Of a stretch of 64,000 nt of DNA, positions 20,350-31,669 are shown piece by piece. Numbering within the stretch: the first letter of the stretch is position 1; each line of letters opens with the position of its first letter. The notes under the pieces were generated by a model. It was not told the DNA's origin. It searched no databases and saw nothing but the letters and a program-made list of their open reading frames with translations. The stretch is from Porphyra umbilicalis. Lineage: Eukaryota > Rhodophyta > Bangiophyceae > Bangiales > Bangiaceae. The stretch spans positions 124,001-188,000 of the forward strand of contig KV918852.1 in the NCBI GenBank assembly GCA_002049455.2, read 5' to 3'. Made by a program: the position numbers and the translations under genes.

Positions 20350-22060
20350 GGTCGGAAGCTCCTGGCTGACGACGTCGGCGCCGTCGTCACAATTCGGAGG
20401 CCGCTGGTGCGGTCCTCGGCGGGGGGATGGGTGGGGTTGGGCGACGGCGGCGGCGGAGCGGATGCTGTTAAAGCCCACCCAGCCGCCGCAACCGACGTGC
20501 GGCGGCCGCCGCGACGGTTGCAGCGGCGCGATCGCTGCCGCACTGCCACCGCCGCAGACGAGGTCGGCCGCGCGGCGGCGGTGCGGCGACGCGGCGGCGG
20601 CGAAGAAGTGGAGGCGGCAAGATGGCGGCGCGGCGGCCCAAAGAGGCTGTTCGTGCCCGGGGTCTGTTAGTGCGGTCGTCGACGGGGGCGGGAGCGGTAT
20701 TCGAGCGGCAGCGGCGGCGAAGAAGGTCCCGAAAAAGCCCGCCATGCCGCCGCACGCGCATGCCGCGGCCGCCGCCGCCGCGGCGGCGGCACATTCGCCG
20801 CCGTTCCGCCGCCGTTGCTGACCAGGTCGGCGGCGCGGCGGCGGTGCGGCGGCGCGGCGGTGGCGGCGCGGCGGCGGCGGCAGGGTGGTGGCGGCAAGGC
20901 AGCGGCGGCGTGGCGGCGCCGCAGCGGCGCAGGGGGGCCGTTGGTGCGCTGGGACTGTTGCTGCGGTTGTCGGCGGGGAATGTGGGGGTTATGGGCGGCG
21001 TCGGCGACGAAGCCGGTGCTGAAAAAGTCCGTGTTGTCGCAGCCCCCGAGATGCGGCGGCTTTCGCCGGAATGGCGGCGGCAAGATCGTTGCCACGCCGC
21101 CGTCCTTGCATATATGGTCGGCGACGCGGCGGCGGTGCAGCAGCGTGGCGGCTGTTCGGCGGCGCGGGGGTGCATTTGGTGCGGGGGGGCCCTCGGTGCG
21201 GTTGTCGCCGAAGGCGTCGGAGGTTCCGCTCGGCGGCGGCGGCGGAGTTGATGCTGAAAGAGCCTCCCGCGCTGCCGCACCCGCATGCGGCGACCGCCGC
21301 CGCCGCGGTTGATGTGCCATCGCTGCCGCGTTGCCGCCGTCGACCGCCAGGTCGGCGGCGCGGCGGCGGTGCGGCGGCGGCGGCAAGGCGGCGGCAGTTA
21401 TGTGGCGGCGCGGCAAAACAGGTCTCAATTTTGTGCGTGGGGGCTGTCGATGCGGTCGTCGGCGGCAAGGGCGTTGGCTTCGGGTGGCCGTGGCGGTGCG
21501 AAGGGTGCAGAAAACGCCCGCCCCGCTGCCGCACCCTGCATGATGCGGTCACCGCCGCACAAGAGGTCGGCGGCGCGGCGGCGCCGCTGCGCCGCGGCGG
21601 TGGCGGCAAGGTGCTTGCGGCAAGGCGGCGGCGCGGCTGCGCGGGTGGGCCGTTGTGCGCAAGAGCCGTTGGTACGGTAGTCTGCGGGGGGGGAGGGGGC
21701 CTCCGACTAGCGGCGGTGGCGAGGCGGGTGCTGAACAAGCCCGCCCCGCCACTGCACCCGAATGCGGCGGCCGCCGCCGCTGCGGCGCCGGTGCTATCGT
21801 CTTCGGGCCGCTGCCGCCGCGCACGTGATTTGCTTCGCCGTGGCAGTGCGGTGGCTCAGCGACGGCGGCGCAGCGGCGGTGGCAAGGCGGCGGCACTACC
21901 GCGCGGGTGGGCTGTCCTTTCTCGGGAGCTGATGGGGCGGTCGTCGGCTGGACGAGGCAGTTGCTGCGCGCGGGCTGCACCGGCGCTGCCGTAAGCGCCA
22001 CCGCTGAGGTTGTTGGTGACGCAGCGGCGCGGCGGCTAGAGGGCTGCTGGGCTATGGTTC
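20350..22060. repeat. GGC-rich island of degenerate tandem repeats
   Basis: About 1.7 kb is dominated by GGC/GCG trinucleotides on the plus strand. Two landmarks recur. A motif like AGGTCGGCGGCGCGGCGGCG occurs near 20560, 20825, 21118, 21350 and 21567. A motif with a short A-run followed by GCCCGCC, CCGCAC and CGCATGCGGCGG occurs near 20470, 20737, 21024, 21256, 21510 and 21737. This gives roughly six units of 215-295 bp. Frames are open on both strands for hundreds of codons because the composition lacks stops; I call no gene. A comparable island in opposite orientation lies at 59.15-61.76 kb. Confidence 0.75.
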
Positions 22061-24374
22061 TCTTTGTCCGGAAGCTTACAAATGAGGACCATCTTAGTTG
22101 TGATCACGAGAGAAATAGGTTGTAACAACATACAACCATCTCCACATAGTGCCGGCGTGTCTCCAGGAGCTTCATGGATCCATGACTCGGGGGGGGGTTG
22201 GGCTCAAAAGATAGGGGTGAGTGGATTGGGGGCGGATACGGAGGGGGCGGTGGCGGGGTCGACGAGAAGTGGTGGATCATGCATGACAGCGTTGGCAGGA
22301 CGCAGCGGCCAAGCCGTCGACGAGAGCGATCACTGGCAGGACGCTGAGTTTTGCTCCAGCTATCCCGCACATTCAGGCGCCTGCCGTCAGATTCGCCGCG
22401 CTCCGATCAGCTTCCAGGCCGCAGTCACTGAATTTGTTGCGACCCGAGCCAGTGCTGGCTCCATTTGGGTGCGAGGTCCAAGCAGCTTGCGCATTTCACA
22501 GCTGGGCCCGTTCGTGACACCCTTTCTGAGAATGAAATGGACCATGTCAAGGAATGCATCCAAGCCATACGCGCGCCAAGCAGGAAAGCTGTGGTGAAGA
22601 CGTGCCAGCGGCCTCTGGTGCTCACGAAAATATTTTGAAAAGTACGGCCGATCCTGACTTTGAACCAGTCAGTCGAGCCTGATACTGGCTTGCATGAGCA
22701 TGTTGAACAGAAACGCCCGTGCAATTTTGAGCTGTACCATTCGTCGACCCGCCGACGAAGCGCTTGGCATCGGCCAGAATAGGGCAAACAGCAATATGAT
22801 TCAATGACAGTACCCCTTGCGTTCGTGTTCTACATTCAGTCTCTGAAACTTTCTGTAACTGGTCCGTCGAATCATTGGCGGCCGCCGCGCGGTGTGACGC
22901 GGTGTGCCGCCCGGTGCGGGGAAGCGGTCGCGACCGCTGCCGCGCCCCGACAGGCGCCATGCTTCGCCGGTCACCCGGCGCGGTGCAACGACCGCTTGCT
23001 TCCCTTTCCTTCCATCATCGGTTTTCGCAAGCGGCGCCACAACGGCGGCGCACACGCACCGCTCGTGCGGCTCCACGGCGCCGACGCTGCGCTACGCACG
23101 GCGGCAGGGGCAAAGGGGGGGGCGGAGGCGGGCTGCGCCTCCCCGTCTTTTCCCTTTGCCCCCTTCGGCGCGGCCGCTCGCGGGCGGCTGCGGTCGCCGC
23201 CTCCCTCGCGGCCGCCCCCGGTCTACTGTGTTGGCCGCTTTTCCTTTCGGTCGGCGCAGCCTACGCGCTGCGGGCCCACGCCCGCGCGCACACGGCGGCT
23301 GCGCCTGCCCTGTACCGTTCGGCATGCGCCAACCGGCTTCTGTGGGGCAGGGCGGCTGTGGCACGCCAGTCATCCGTAGTTGAACAGCGGCGGTGGGGTG
23401 GGCGCCCGCTGCCGATTGGCGGGGTCGGCAGCGTCCGGTTCTTCTCGCGTTCCCTTCCTTTCCGCCCAAGGGCAGCTGCTGCTGCCACGGCACTCCGGGG
23501 GTCAAGCGCCGATTGTCGTTTCCAAGCGGACCGTGACGGACCTTCCCCTTAGCTCTCAGCACTGTGCGCGTGCTCAACCGCCACTGGCTCGGTGCCAGCG
23601 AGCGCCATCTGCACGACCGCGGCAGCGAACGGCGCCGGTCGATGGACACCGGCGCTGCCTCTTACCCTCGTCAAGGCGCGGGCCGCCTCTTATGGCTGCA
23701 TTCCGCCCGGCCACTGTACCTTGTGTCCTCTTTCTCTCCTGTTCGGATGGTCTTTTCGTCCAACCGGCAGCTTTGGGGGTGCCGGTATATCCCACAAGGA
23801 ATAAATGTCACGTTACTGGCGCATCTTCCCAAACGGGCTTCCTCCTGGTTACTCCTCGAATTGGCCAAAATACGGCATCCGGCACTTGGTAAAACAATAT
23901 GTATGCACATACCATGTGTTTATTTTTGTACTAATAACGTAAGCATATGTGATACCTGCCAAATAGGCTCTGTTGCATGGACATTGTCGGACGAGCAAGG
24001 CGTGAATTTGCTGTTGAAACCCTTTGGTCATGGCGACTCGGTCACCCGCGCCAAGCAGACCTCGCCGCAGTTGATGAAGAACACAACGAGCGCCATGAGA
24101 CAGCGCACCACATACATCTTGCTGGCAGCGCACAAGAAGCTTCCCCCGCCAATACACTATGAAGCACCATCCTCAATTCTGTACACAGAACTCCAAAACC
24201 ATGCCACTGCCGTCCTCCGTATGAAGCTCGGCCTCCTCTGTCTTGTCAGAATCTGTTCCCACAGCAGCAGCACGACAACAACGCACTCAGGCCTCCCATT
24301 CGTGCCCCATATCACGCCGCCTAGTTCTGCTCTACACATCAGGCATTGACTCCTCACGAGTCCTCGTCTCCCTC
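22061..24374. other. intergenic, GC-rich, no gene recognised
   Basis: Contains a G-rich patch (22186-22260) and a strongly GC-rich segment (22880-23560) with overlapping open frames on several frames and both strands, which I treat as compositional. No motif supports a gene. Confidence 0.5.
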
Positions 24375-24884
24375 TCACCCTCCTTCGCGCCCTTCACACG
24401 CAAGGGTGTGAAGCTTGGGAACAACCTTCACGAGGTCCGCCAACCACTTCTCCCATTTCACACGAACCGAGCTTGCTTCGCGGTCCCGCTTCAGCTCGAT
24501 GTAGTCCTTGTCCTTGAGTGCCACCTTGAGGAGCTTGACCACGTACAGACAAGCTTGCTCGTCACTTTCGACCCCCGTTGCAGTCTTGGCGAGCTCAACG
24601 AGCTCGTCGTTCACTCTTGTCTTCTTGTCACTTGCCTCTCCCAAACGCCAGGAAGAGATGATCGTTTGAAAGAAGACCGTCGAAACTCCGTCTGGTGTCT
24701 GCGACATCAGAAGCAGGCGCACCGCGGCAGGAGTCGGCCACGATCTCCCATTCACGTTGTAGTGCTCGGTGTAGAGCCGCGCAGCCACGGTCAGGCGGTG
24801 GTGAGTGCGGTCGTGGCCGTCCACCGCGTTGTTGTCCGGCGCCTTTCCTTGACGCGCAACATCCCTGGTGACCCCGGTCCCCAA
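24375..24884 (-). CDS. uncharacterised protein or exon
   Basis: The frame reads as ordinary protein from about residue 30: RLYTEHYNVNGRSWPTPAAV, LLMSQTPDGVSTVFFQTIIS, then charged helices (DEQACLYVVKLLKVALKDKD; VRVKWEKWLADLVKVVPKLH) before a basic, disordered end. The true start is unclear; a second frame with MRSSASLRADSS at 25063-24791 may be an upstream exon. It lies about 580 bp downstream of another minus-strand frame (26724-25462), and both might be exons of one gene. No family recognised. The position among transposable elements suggests, but does not show, transposon origin. Confidence 0.4.
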   Translation of the reverse strand: MGTGVTRDVARQGKAPDNNAVDGHDRTHHRLTVAARLYTEHYNVNGRSWPTPAAVRLLLMSQTPDGVSTVFFQTIISSWRLGEASDKKTRVNDELVELAKTATGVESDEQACLYVVKLLKVALKDKDYIELKRDREASSVRVKWEKWLADLVKVVPKLHTLACEGREGG

Positions 24885-25461
24885 CTTGGGGACTTTTTGC
24901 CCGTCTGGACTCTTCCTGCTCGCGCTCCATTGCCGCTTTTAGTGTCCGGCGACGTCGGGGAGGCGTGCACCGCCTTGACAAGCGAGGAGTCGGCCCGCAA
25001 CGAAGCCGACGACCGCATCGGGACGCCGACAGGAGCCCTGCGCGTTCCGTTGTTGTAGTACAATGAATCGCGATCACCTCGGAGAGGAGGGAAGTACCGG
25101 CCGTCCTAGCCGCTCGTGCGTCACCCGCTATGGGACTCGAGGTCCAGGAAGTCAGGCCGACCGAAACGCCAAGACAAACAGGCACGGTTTACTTGCCGGC
25201 GACGACGGTGCCTCCCACCGTCGTCGCCCTTCGTCCTAAAAGGGCGGAAATGCAGATAATTCCCTCCAATGCATGACACTACCCAATCTGGATTGACCCG
25301 CCCCGCTGTCAGCACACGACAGTCCGGTGAGCTCACCCGGACAGGTGCGCCGCAGGCCTTCACAAGCCGCGGCGGCAAGCCACAAAGGCGACACACCACC
25401 GGTCCCCTGGCTCCCGCGCACCAGCGCCAATAGCAGCGAGTACAACGCCCCAGGCGTAGTA
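24885..25461. other. region between two minus-strand frames, possible intron
   Basis: No recognisable coding sequence. It could be intronic or intergenic between the frames ending at 25462 and starting at 24884. Splice junctions were not resolved. Confidence 0.3.
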
Positions 25462-26724
25462 CTACAGTTGTCGTCTGACGCGACAAAAGACATCAGCAAC
25501 TCGTTTCCAAGCTTTTCGTACGCCTACGATATTACTCCATGGACCTGGCCGCTCGAACAATCGATCCAGAGGGGGCGCCACGTCAGGACGCGCGCCACAG
25601 ACAGCCGAGCCCAACTGCCGGGAAAACGACTTCGTGATGGCGCACCGACTTGCGGGCGGGTTGGACGTTGTGCTGCCCGAAGCATAGAGCAGGATGAACG
25701 GCGGGTGGAAACCAGGAGCCGCTACAATGATATCGATGATGGATTCCTTCGGGTCTTCCTCAAACTGCAGCTCCCAATCCAGAAAGACCGACTGCCAAAG
25801 GCGCCTCTTCGTGGTCAACTTGGGCGCAAGCAGGCCTTCGTCCGCAGGCCCTGCGTCGTCGAACGGTTGGCCATCGTCGCCGCCTCTTGCGGCGCCGCAC
25901 CTGCCCGCGAGCGCCGCATCTCCCACAGAACGCGCACCTGCTTGCGCTGCCGCGAAGCCGTCGTGCGGGTCGGCGCTGGTTGACAAAGGGTCCGGCAAAC
26001 TGAGGCTGTCTTGCTGCTTCTGCGCCCGAAAGCGAAGCCGCCGCACCTCCACCAAGGCCATTGCAGCCGCACGACGGTGCCGCATGGCCTCTGCCTCAAT
26101 CCTGGAAAATCCCTCTTGTTTCTCGGCCGCAGTCACGTTGTCCGCCGACTGCGCTACGTCCACAGCAACAGCGCACGCTTCTGCCGATGGCAACGGCGGC
26201 TGTGAGAATGATGACGTTCGTCCGCCAGCGGCAAGAGTTCGCAACACCGGCGGCACAGGCCCGAAAATGGCCGCAGACGCGGCTCCCGCGACCTGCGCTG
26301 GGGGATGACCACCGGGGGGCGCTTCCGTTGACGTGCTCGGCCAAGAACTGTGCAAAATGACAGGCGGCGTGCCAGTCGGCGCCCCCAGCGGCGCCCTGGC
26401 CACCGAAGCACCCAACGCACGTTTCGGAGCGGGCGGCAGGTCCACGACATCATTGGCCTTGGCCCCAGCCAGCGCCTGAGAAGCCGCCGCCACGACTCCT
26501 GAAGTCGTAGGTGGAGTGAAGGGATGGCTGGAAGCCTCTGCGCCGGCGGTTGATGCCGGGGGCCCAGACGGAGGGGGCTCGTCGGTGAGAGCCACCCAGC
26601 CCGCAGCGTCCGTTATCGGGCTCTGGGCGTTGGGCAAGGAAGGGACCTCCTTGCGCGGCGGCGGTGAGACGGCGCCTGGGCGCAAGTCTGTGCCATCTGC
26701 CACCTTTGTATACGGCGCGTCCAT
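25462..26724 (-). CDS. uncharacterised 420-residue protein
   Basis: ATG at 26724 (MDAPYTKVADGTDLRPG) is chosen over the open frame's upstream start at 26955 because the upstream 77 codons are not protein-like in context. The first 240 residues are Pro/Ala/Ser-rich and probably disordered. A basic helix follows (EAEAMRHRRAAAMALVEVRR), then an acidic/aromatic patch (RRLWQSVFLDWELQFEEDPK), with an Arg-rich end. No membrane segment or catalytic motif is evident. The frame is uninterrupted for its full length in a region where shadow frames are also long, so its status is uncertain. It may be the 5' part of a gene continuing at 24884-24375. Confidence 0.35.
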   Translation of the reverse strand: MDAPYTKVADGTDLRPGAVSPPPRKEVPSLPNAQSPITDAAGWVALTDEPPPSGPPASTAGAEASSHPFTPPTTSGVVAAASQALAGAKANDVVDLPPAPKRALGASVARAPLGAPTGTPPVILHSSWPSTSTEAPPGGHPPAQVAGAASAAIFGPVPPVLRTLAAGGRTSSFSQPPLPSAEACAVAVDVAQSADNVTAAEKQEGFSRIEAEAMRHRRAAAMALVEVRRLRFRAQKQQDSLSLPDPLSTSADPHDGFAAAQAGARSVGDAALAGRCGAARGGDDGQPFDDAGPADEGLLAPKLTTKRRLWQSVFLDWELQFEEDPKESIIDIIVAAPGFHPPFILLYASGSTTSNPPASRCAITKSFSRQLGSAVCGARPDVAPPLDRLFERPGPWSNIVGVRKAWKRVADVFCRVRRQL

Positions 26725-27509
26725 CACCGTGTAGTGGTTTCTGCCCACAAAGCCGACGGGGCACCGCCCCGTCTGAAAACCCAGCACAAGATGCCGAGCT
26801 TCACAAAGAAGAAAGAACACAAAGGCCTGGATCACAGGGCGCGAAGCGCACCAGATCGCCCGAGCTAGCGCAAACGCAATGCTGATTTTTTCGAGTACGC
26901 ACGATACCCCAAAGCATACACTCATATACAGTCGTTCCACAAAAAAACCTAGCACTCCGGCGGGATCAATAGTGCCCTCGACATCTCACGTGTGCCTCTT
27001 TTGCGACGCAACGCTCTCGACTTTGGACCGGCGCTCTCGAAAATCCCTTAAACGTGACCAATTCACGATTCCAGGGGACGATCAGCGGTCCCGAAGGACC
27101 TTGTCGTGAGGGACTTGAGATTTCTGAAACAAATGTTCGGGGACAGCCGACGACGCGCCCGACTTCGGCGTTTGTGGCAGGTCCATCGCAGACATGGCTC
27201 CAGAATGTCGCCCGCGTTTACACGTGGTGAACCCTATCGCGGAGGCCAGCACATTGTTGCCTCGATAGTTCCCACGGCTCTGCGCCCTCATTTGCGCGAG
27301 GGTCTTCCAGGCACTTCCCACTGTGTCAGTGATCTGGTAGACCAATGAGAGAATGCCAGAGCGTCTCTATTGAAAAAGCGCCCATCAATAGATACATCAC
27401 TTTTCACCGGCTCACGGACAGCGTGGAGGCAGGTATCTACTCAACGGGTTGGAGCCGTCGGAATCCTTTACCTTTTACGGGAATGGCTTCATCAGAAGCG
27501 GACTGGTCG
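26725..27509. other. intergenic, no gene recognised
   Basis: Non-coding as far as can be judged. It ends at the left boundary of the fold-back element; no obvious target duplication could be defined there. Confidence 0.5.
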
Positions 27510-29023
27510 GACACACGAGGCAGCACATGACAGCATTGAGCCCTCCATCGCTGTTTCTGGCTCCGAATATCGTGGAGCCGGGCCCATCGGCCAAATTGGC
27601 TGGTCTCCCACTGGCGGGCGTGCCAGGGGTCACACATCCCGCTTGGATATTCAGAGCGCGGCGGCGGCCTCGTCGTCCAATTGGGCTGACGGCCCAACGC
27701 GAGGTGGACAGAGACCAGCAGATCTTCTCTTGCGCGCTATTTTGGGACGATGGCAAGTCCATCGCGAAATCACCGGGAATCGCAGCATATCTCGATCCTG
27801 CTTTGATCCCTGAACAATGGTCCGACGGTCGAGATCATGGGCCCGTTCTCGGTCGCTCGAAATTGCATTCTGAAGGTTTTGACGAGCCGGGCGCATATGT
27901 CGACCGGACGACGGCGTCGCCGATCCGGTCCTTGTCGCCACCGCGATCCGTACCCTCTCTCCCCCCCCCTTCCCACCCCACCCTCCCACCCCGCCCCGAG
28001 CTCCGCAGCCCCGCCCCCCCTCTGCCACCCCCCGCCTTTCCCACCGCCGCCGTCGCGGCCGGCGCCGGCGCCGCAACCCCCGTAATCTCCATGCACCCAT
28101 CACCGCTGTGCTGCTCTCGTCTGGCGTCCTCGCCCTTGTGCGCGTTTCTTTTTGTCCTTTGGCTTGTTCACGTCGTTGTCCCTTCGTCGACTGGAGATAT
28201 GAAGTACTCTCGCAGTTGTTTCCTTCTTTGCCACCTGATCTTGGAGCTGTTGCTACAGGACTCAACGCGGAGGCCCCGCAGTTGAGTGCACCGCATCTTT
28301 GTCGACAACGTTCCTCATGGCCCGTTCCACGATGCACATAACAAACTCGCTGAGAGTGAGAGGGGGATGCGCGCTCGGACTAGTACAACGAGGCCACAAA
28401 CAACAACGCCAGCCCAGTAATTCCCCAAACAACAACGCAGCAAACGAAAGGCAAAAGAGAACACCGAAAAGGCAGCCACAACGATGATCGGCACCAAAGG
28501 GGAAGAGCAAAGGGGCGGCGTGGGCTGCGAGCACGACGGCGGCGGTGGGGGGGGCGGGGGGGGGGGGGGGGGGGGGAGGGTGTGGATCGCGGTGGCTACG
28601 TGGACCGGATTGGCGACGCCGTCGTCGGGTCGACATATGCGCCCGGCTTGTCACAACTTTCAGAATGCATTTTCGAGCGACCGAGAACGGGCCCATGATC
28701 TCGACCGTCGGACCATTGTTCAGGGATCAAAGCAGGATCGAGATATGCTGCGATTCCCGGTGATTTCGCAATGGACTTGCCATCGTCCCAAAATAGCGCG
28801 CAAGAGAAGATCTGCTGGTCTCTGTCCACCTCGCACTGCGCCGTCAGCCAAATTGGTTGACGTGCCCGCCTCCGCGCTCTGAATATCCAAGCGGGTTGTG
28901 TGACCCCTGGCACGCCCGCCAGTGGGAGACCAGCCAGAATGGCCGACGGGCCCGGCTCCACGATGTGGAGAGCCAGATATAGCGATGGAGGGCTCATTGC
29001 TGTCATGTGCTGCCTCGTGTGTC
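27510..29023. mobile_element. fold-back element with about 460-bp inverted arms
   Basis: The left arm (27510 to about 27972) and right arm (about 28555-29023) are reverse complements with scattered mismatches. Examples are GACACACGAGGCAGCACATG at the left end and its complement at the right, and GATCATGGGCCCGTTCTCGG inside both. The arms end internally in a C-run on the left and a G-run on the right that also pair. About 580 bp of unrelated sequence separates them. The mirrored proteins readable on the two strands are a by-product of the inverted duplication; I see no transposase. This could be a fold-back DNA transposon or a head-to-head duplication; no terminal target duplication was recognised. 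Confidence 0.75.
28534..28582. repeat. poly-G-rich tract at the fold-back inner edge
   Basis: Nearly uninterrupted G on the plus strand, mirrored by the poly-C tract near 27961-27972 in the left arm. It is a likely G-quadruplex or slippage site. Confidence 0.85.
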
Positions 29024-29656
29024 TGAGCACCCGAAGTCTTTGAGCACAAAAGCGGCTTTGAGATTTCTTCGTTGACACGTCACTGGTTCTCAGCCACGTT
29101 TACGCGAAACGAGGAACATGTGGGTGAAACTTTCGATCTCGGCTGAGTGCTAGGTCTTTTGTGGAACGAATGCACCCTGAGAACAAGACGCAGGACGTGC
29201 ACAATCTCGACCCAGGAAGAGACAGTCGTAGGTGGGCCGGGGACCGGCGGGCCACGATCCCTAATGCAGGGTCCTGGCGGCCCCGGCCACAGATCAAGGG
29301 ACCCCCTTCCACTGGGAGAAAAAAATGGTCCCTGGATTTAAGCCAGCTTGGACTAAAAATTGCCAAATACATCACTAGGGACTTATTCCTTGATATTCAA
29401 GTCTCCGGTCGAAGTCCTCGTGGGATATCGACAGTGGCCGAGATCTTGTCTCGGCCTCGGGCCTTTTCCCGGTCAAAAGAGCTGCCGCAAGATTCGAGGC
29501 CCATCTAGGGGGCTCGGATCGAGGGTTCGCATGGCCCCTCGTCCGTGTCAGGCCCTGCCCTACTTGGCCTCTGGGGGGGAGGATGTCAGTCTCGAAGGAG
29601 GCCCTAAGCCCCACCTGGCATGCGCCCCGAAAAAGCGCCGCACACCGCTCCTTCTA
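29024..29656. other. short intergenic gap between two inverted-repeat elements
   Basis: Nothing recognised apart from AT-richer sequence around 29320-29400. Confidence 0.5.
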
Positions 29657-30703
29657 GTGTCTATTCTACCATGAGCGAGGATCAATTGATCCAGCAAAAA
29701 AGATCATTTGATCCTGTCTGGAAATCGTCGATTTCAGCGTTTCTTCTTATAAGAATGGATGATCTGGCGCCTACAAACTCGTTTGGTTGCGCTTCCGCGC
29801 GAGACCATGCGGATTTAAAGCATCAGCCCAAGCTTGGTGGGGGGGCAACCACCTCAGCCTAGCTGCTACAAAGAGACACCGCTCTTTACGAACCAGGAAA
29901 GCCCGTTCTGGCTCGCCCAACGTCGACCACCTCCCTCCCCGCCCCTCCAGAAGACCTGTAAACAGCGATATCGCCGTGCAACACCGCCCAGTCGCACTCC
30001 ACGGCGACCCTTTCTGCCAGTCTTTTCTTCAGATGCGGGTGGAGACGAACATGAAAGGCTACGCGGACGCTCTTCAGAGGCTGTCGGCACCCACAAAAGT
30101 GAGAGCACTCCAAGCGTTGGGCGCCATGAGAAGTCCAAAAACAGCTGATGCAGGACCCCTCTGACCCCGCCGTGTCCCCTCCCCCCCCCCCTTCCCCCCG
30201 TCACCTTTCTCTGCCCATCCTCGCATCTGTTTCTGTCTGACCCTTCGGCGATCTTCGTACAGTTTGGTGCTCCCGGCACTGCGCTTTGCCCCCCCTGCTT
30301 GCCCACATATGCATTCTCGGAGGCGCTGGTCACAACCCTACTGAAAAGCGGGGTAGTGGCCGGAACTGAGCTGGCGCGGGTATGCTGCGTCCTCCAGGGG
30401 TTTGCCATAGGTACTTCCTCTCTCTCTGGGGCAAAGCGTAACCCAACGCCTTCTAGGAGACGACCCACCCCCCCCGCTGTGGACCTCCTGGGCGTGGAAA
30501 ACATTTACGCTCCCTGGCCTCCTGAGGACATTTGCCCAAGAGTTAAAGCTTCATCTGCTCGCCCAAGACTAAACCGGCACCGCTGATCCCACTTCTGCCG
30601 TCAGAATCGAGTTGCGCTCAGCGATTTCTTCAGCACAGCCCAGCCAAAACCAGGATCAATTGATCCTTTTAGGATCATTTGATCCAGATGGTAGAATAGA
30701 CAC
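29657..30703. mobile_element. 1,047-bp inverted-repeat DNA element with TA target duplication
   Basis: The left end GTGTCTATTCTACCAT is matched exactly by the reverse complement at the right end, and TA flanks both ends (29655-29656 and 30704-30705), as in Tc1/mariner-type elements. Just inside each terminus lies a pair of near-palindromes, GGATCAATTGATCC and GATCATTTGATC, in mirrored order, which may be transposase-binding sites. The interior has overlapping frames but no transposase motif, so it is probably non-autonomous. One interior stretch (plus strand, about 30030-30160, VETNMKGYADALQRLSAPTK) looks protein-like and might be captured coding sequence. Confidence 0.8.
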
Positions 30704-30711
30704 TAGGGGCT

Positions 30712-31332
30712 TTGCGTGTGTGCCCGCGGCCCCTCCCCGGGCTCATACCGGGGAGATCGCGTCATCAGAGAAGAAGGGGTTTCCCCCACGTATACCCCAC
30801 CGCAGGGCCTGCGTCTCGCAGGACCAGGGCAGTGTCCAATGGCCCCACACTGGCCACTTGGTCGACCAGTGCCTCTTCCTTCTCGGCGGTTGCCTTGTTT
30901 CGGTCGGCGCGCGTGCGCGATGTGCGCCTTTGCGCGACCCGTGGGGCTGCTGTGGCAGCGCTGGCGCACGCCTGGGTGGACCAAGTGACTGGCTTCCTCC
31001 GTGCTGTGGCGAGGGCGAATGTCCGACGGGTTGAGTCGTCCTTGGCTGTTATTGGGCAGGCCGTGACCCGAGCGGTCAATGACGATGCCAACTACGAGCG
31101 CTTTGCTCAGCATCTCGAGGCTGTTCAGCCGGAGGAGGTGGCGGCGCCGACACGCTCAAATGCTCAGAGCGTTCTGGGGCGTCGCGCCCATGCTGACGCA
31201 GGGCCGTCCGTCGTAGTTTCGCCCTCGGCCCGCAATACGCGTGCGCGTAGTTTGTCTCAGGAGTCGGGAGCCAGCGTTGGCTCTCGCCACACTGGTCGTT
31301 GCGACTCGCGTCGTAGTGCTGAGGAGGAGTAG
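30712..31332 (+). CDS. uncharacterised protein fragment
   Basis: A 206-codon frame starts immediately right of the TA-flanked element. Only the second half (about 30950-31332) has protein character, with amphipathic helices VDQVTGFLRAVARANVRRVE and NDDANYERFAQHLEAVQ, and a Ser/Arg-rich acidic tail ending in three Glu. The upstream part is probably shadow sequence, so the element may have inserted into or just beside the gene. No family recognised. Confidence 0.3.
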   Translation: MRVCPRPLPGLIPGRSRHQRRRGFPHVYPTAGPASRRTRAVSNGPTLATWSTSASSFSAVALFRSARVRDVRLCATRGAAVAALAHAWVDQVTGFLRAVARANVRRVESSLAVIGQAVTRAVNDDANYERFAQHLEAVQPEEVAAPTRSNAQSVLGRRAHADAGPSVVVSPSARNTRARSLSQESGASVGSRHTGRCDSRRSAEEE

Positions 31333-31669
31333 TAGCGGGATTCACTGTTAAGTGACTTGCTCTGTTGACTCTGGCGGGAGGAGGTGCCAATGTCGGGGGC
31401 TTACGCCTTGAAGGTGTTGATGTTTCTTCGTCTTTTGATTGTTTGTCGCTTGACATGTTTGTATCCACTTCTCATTCTTTCTGTTTATCGTCATAGCGAT
31501 GAAGGAAATGGCAGGACATTATGGCTCATATTGTGGGATTCGTATCCTTTGCAACTGTTGAAATAAGAACGTCGTGATCAAAACATGCGCGTATGGCGGT
31601 TGCGTACCACCTGGTGTTGATCCATTGTGGTATGACCACTGTTGCCCGCTCTAATGTTGCCACCAACCG
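31333..31669. other. gap at the 3' side of the gypsy element, no LTR found
   Basis: A 3' LTR matching 37778-38175 is expected here or just beyond the last gypsy codons but is absent. The only resemblance is the octamer TGTGGTAT near 31625, which does not extend. The gypsy element therefore appears truncated or rearranged at this end. Confidence 0.5.

Noticed and set aside
20468..21994. Several 200-300-codon frames in the GGC island
   Set aside because: All frames on both strands lack stops because of composition; the repeats' lengths are not multiples of three, so no frame is conserved between units.
22875..23552. Gene in the GC-rich segment around 23 kb
   Set aside because: Three plus-strand and several minus-strand frames are open over the same interval with no motif to choose one.
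27449..29078. Mirrored proteins encoded on both arms of the fold-back element
   Set aside because: The similarity follows from the inverted DNA duplication and both strands are open; no domain recognised.
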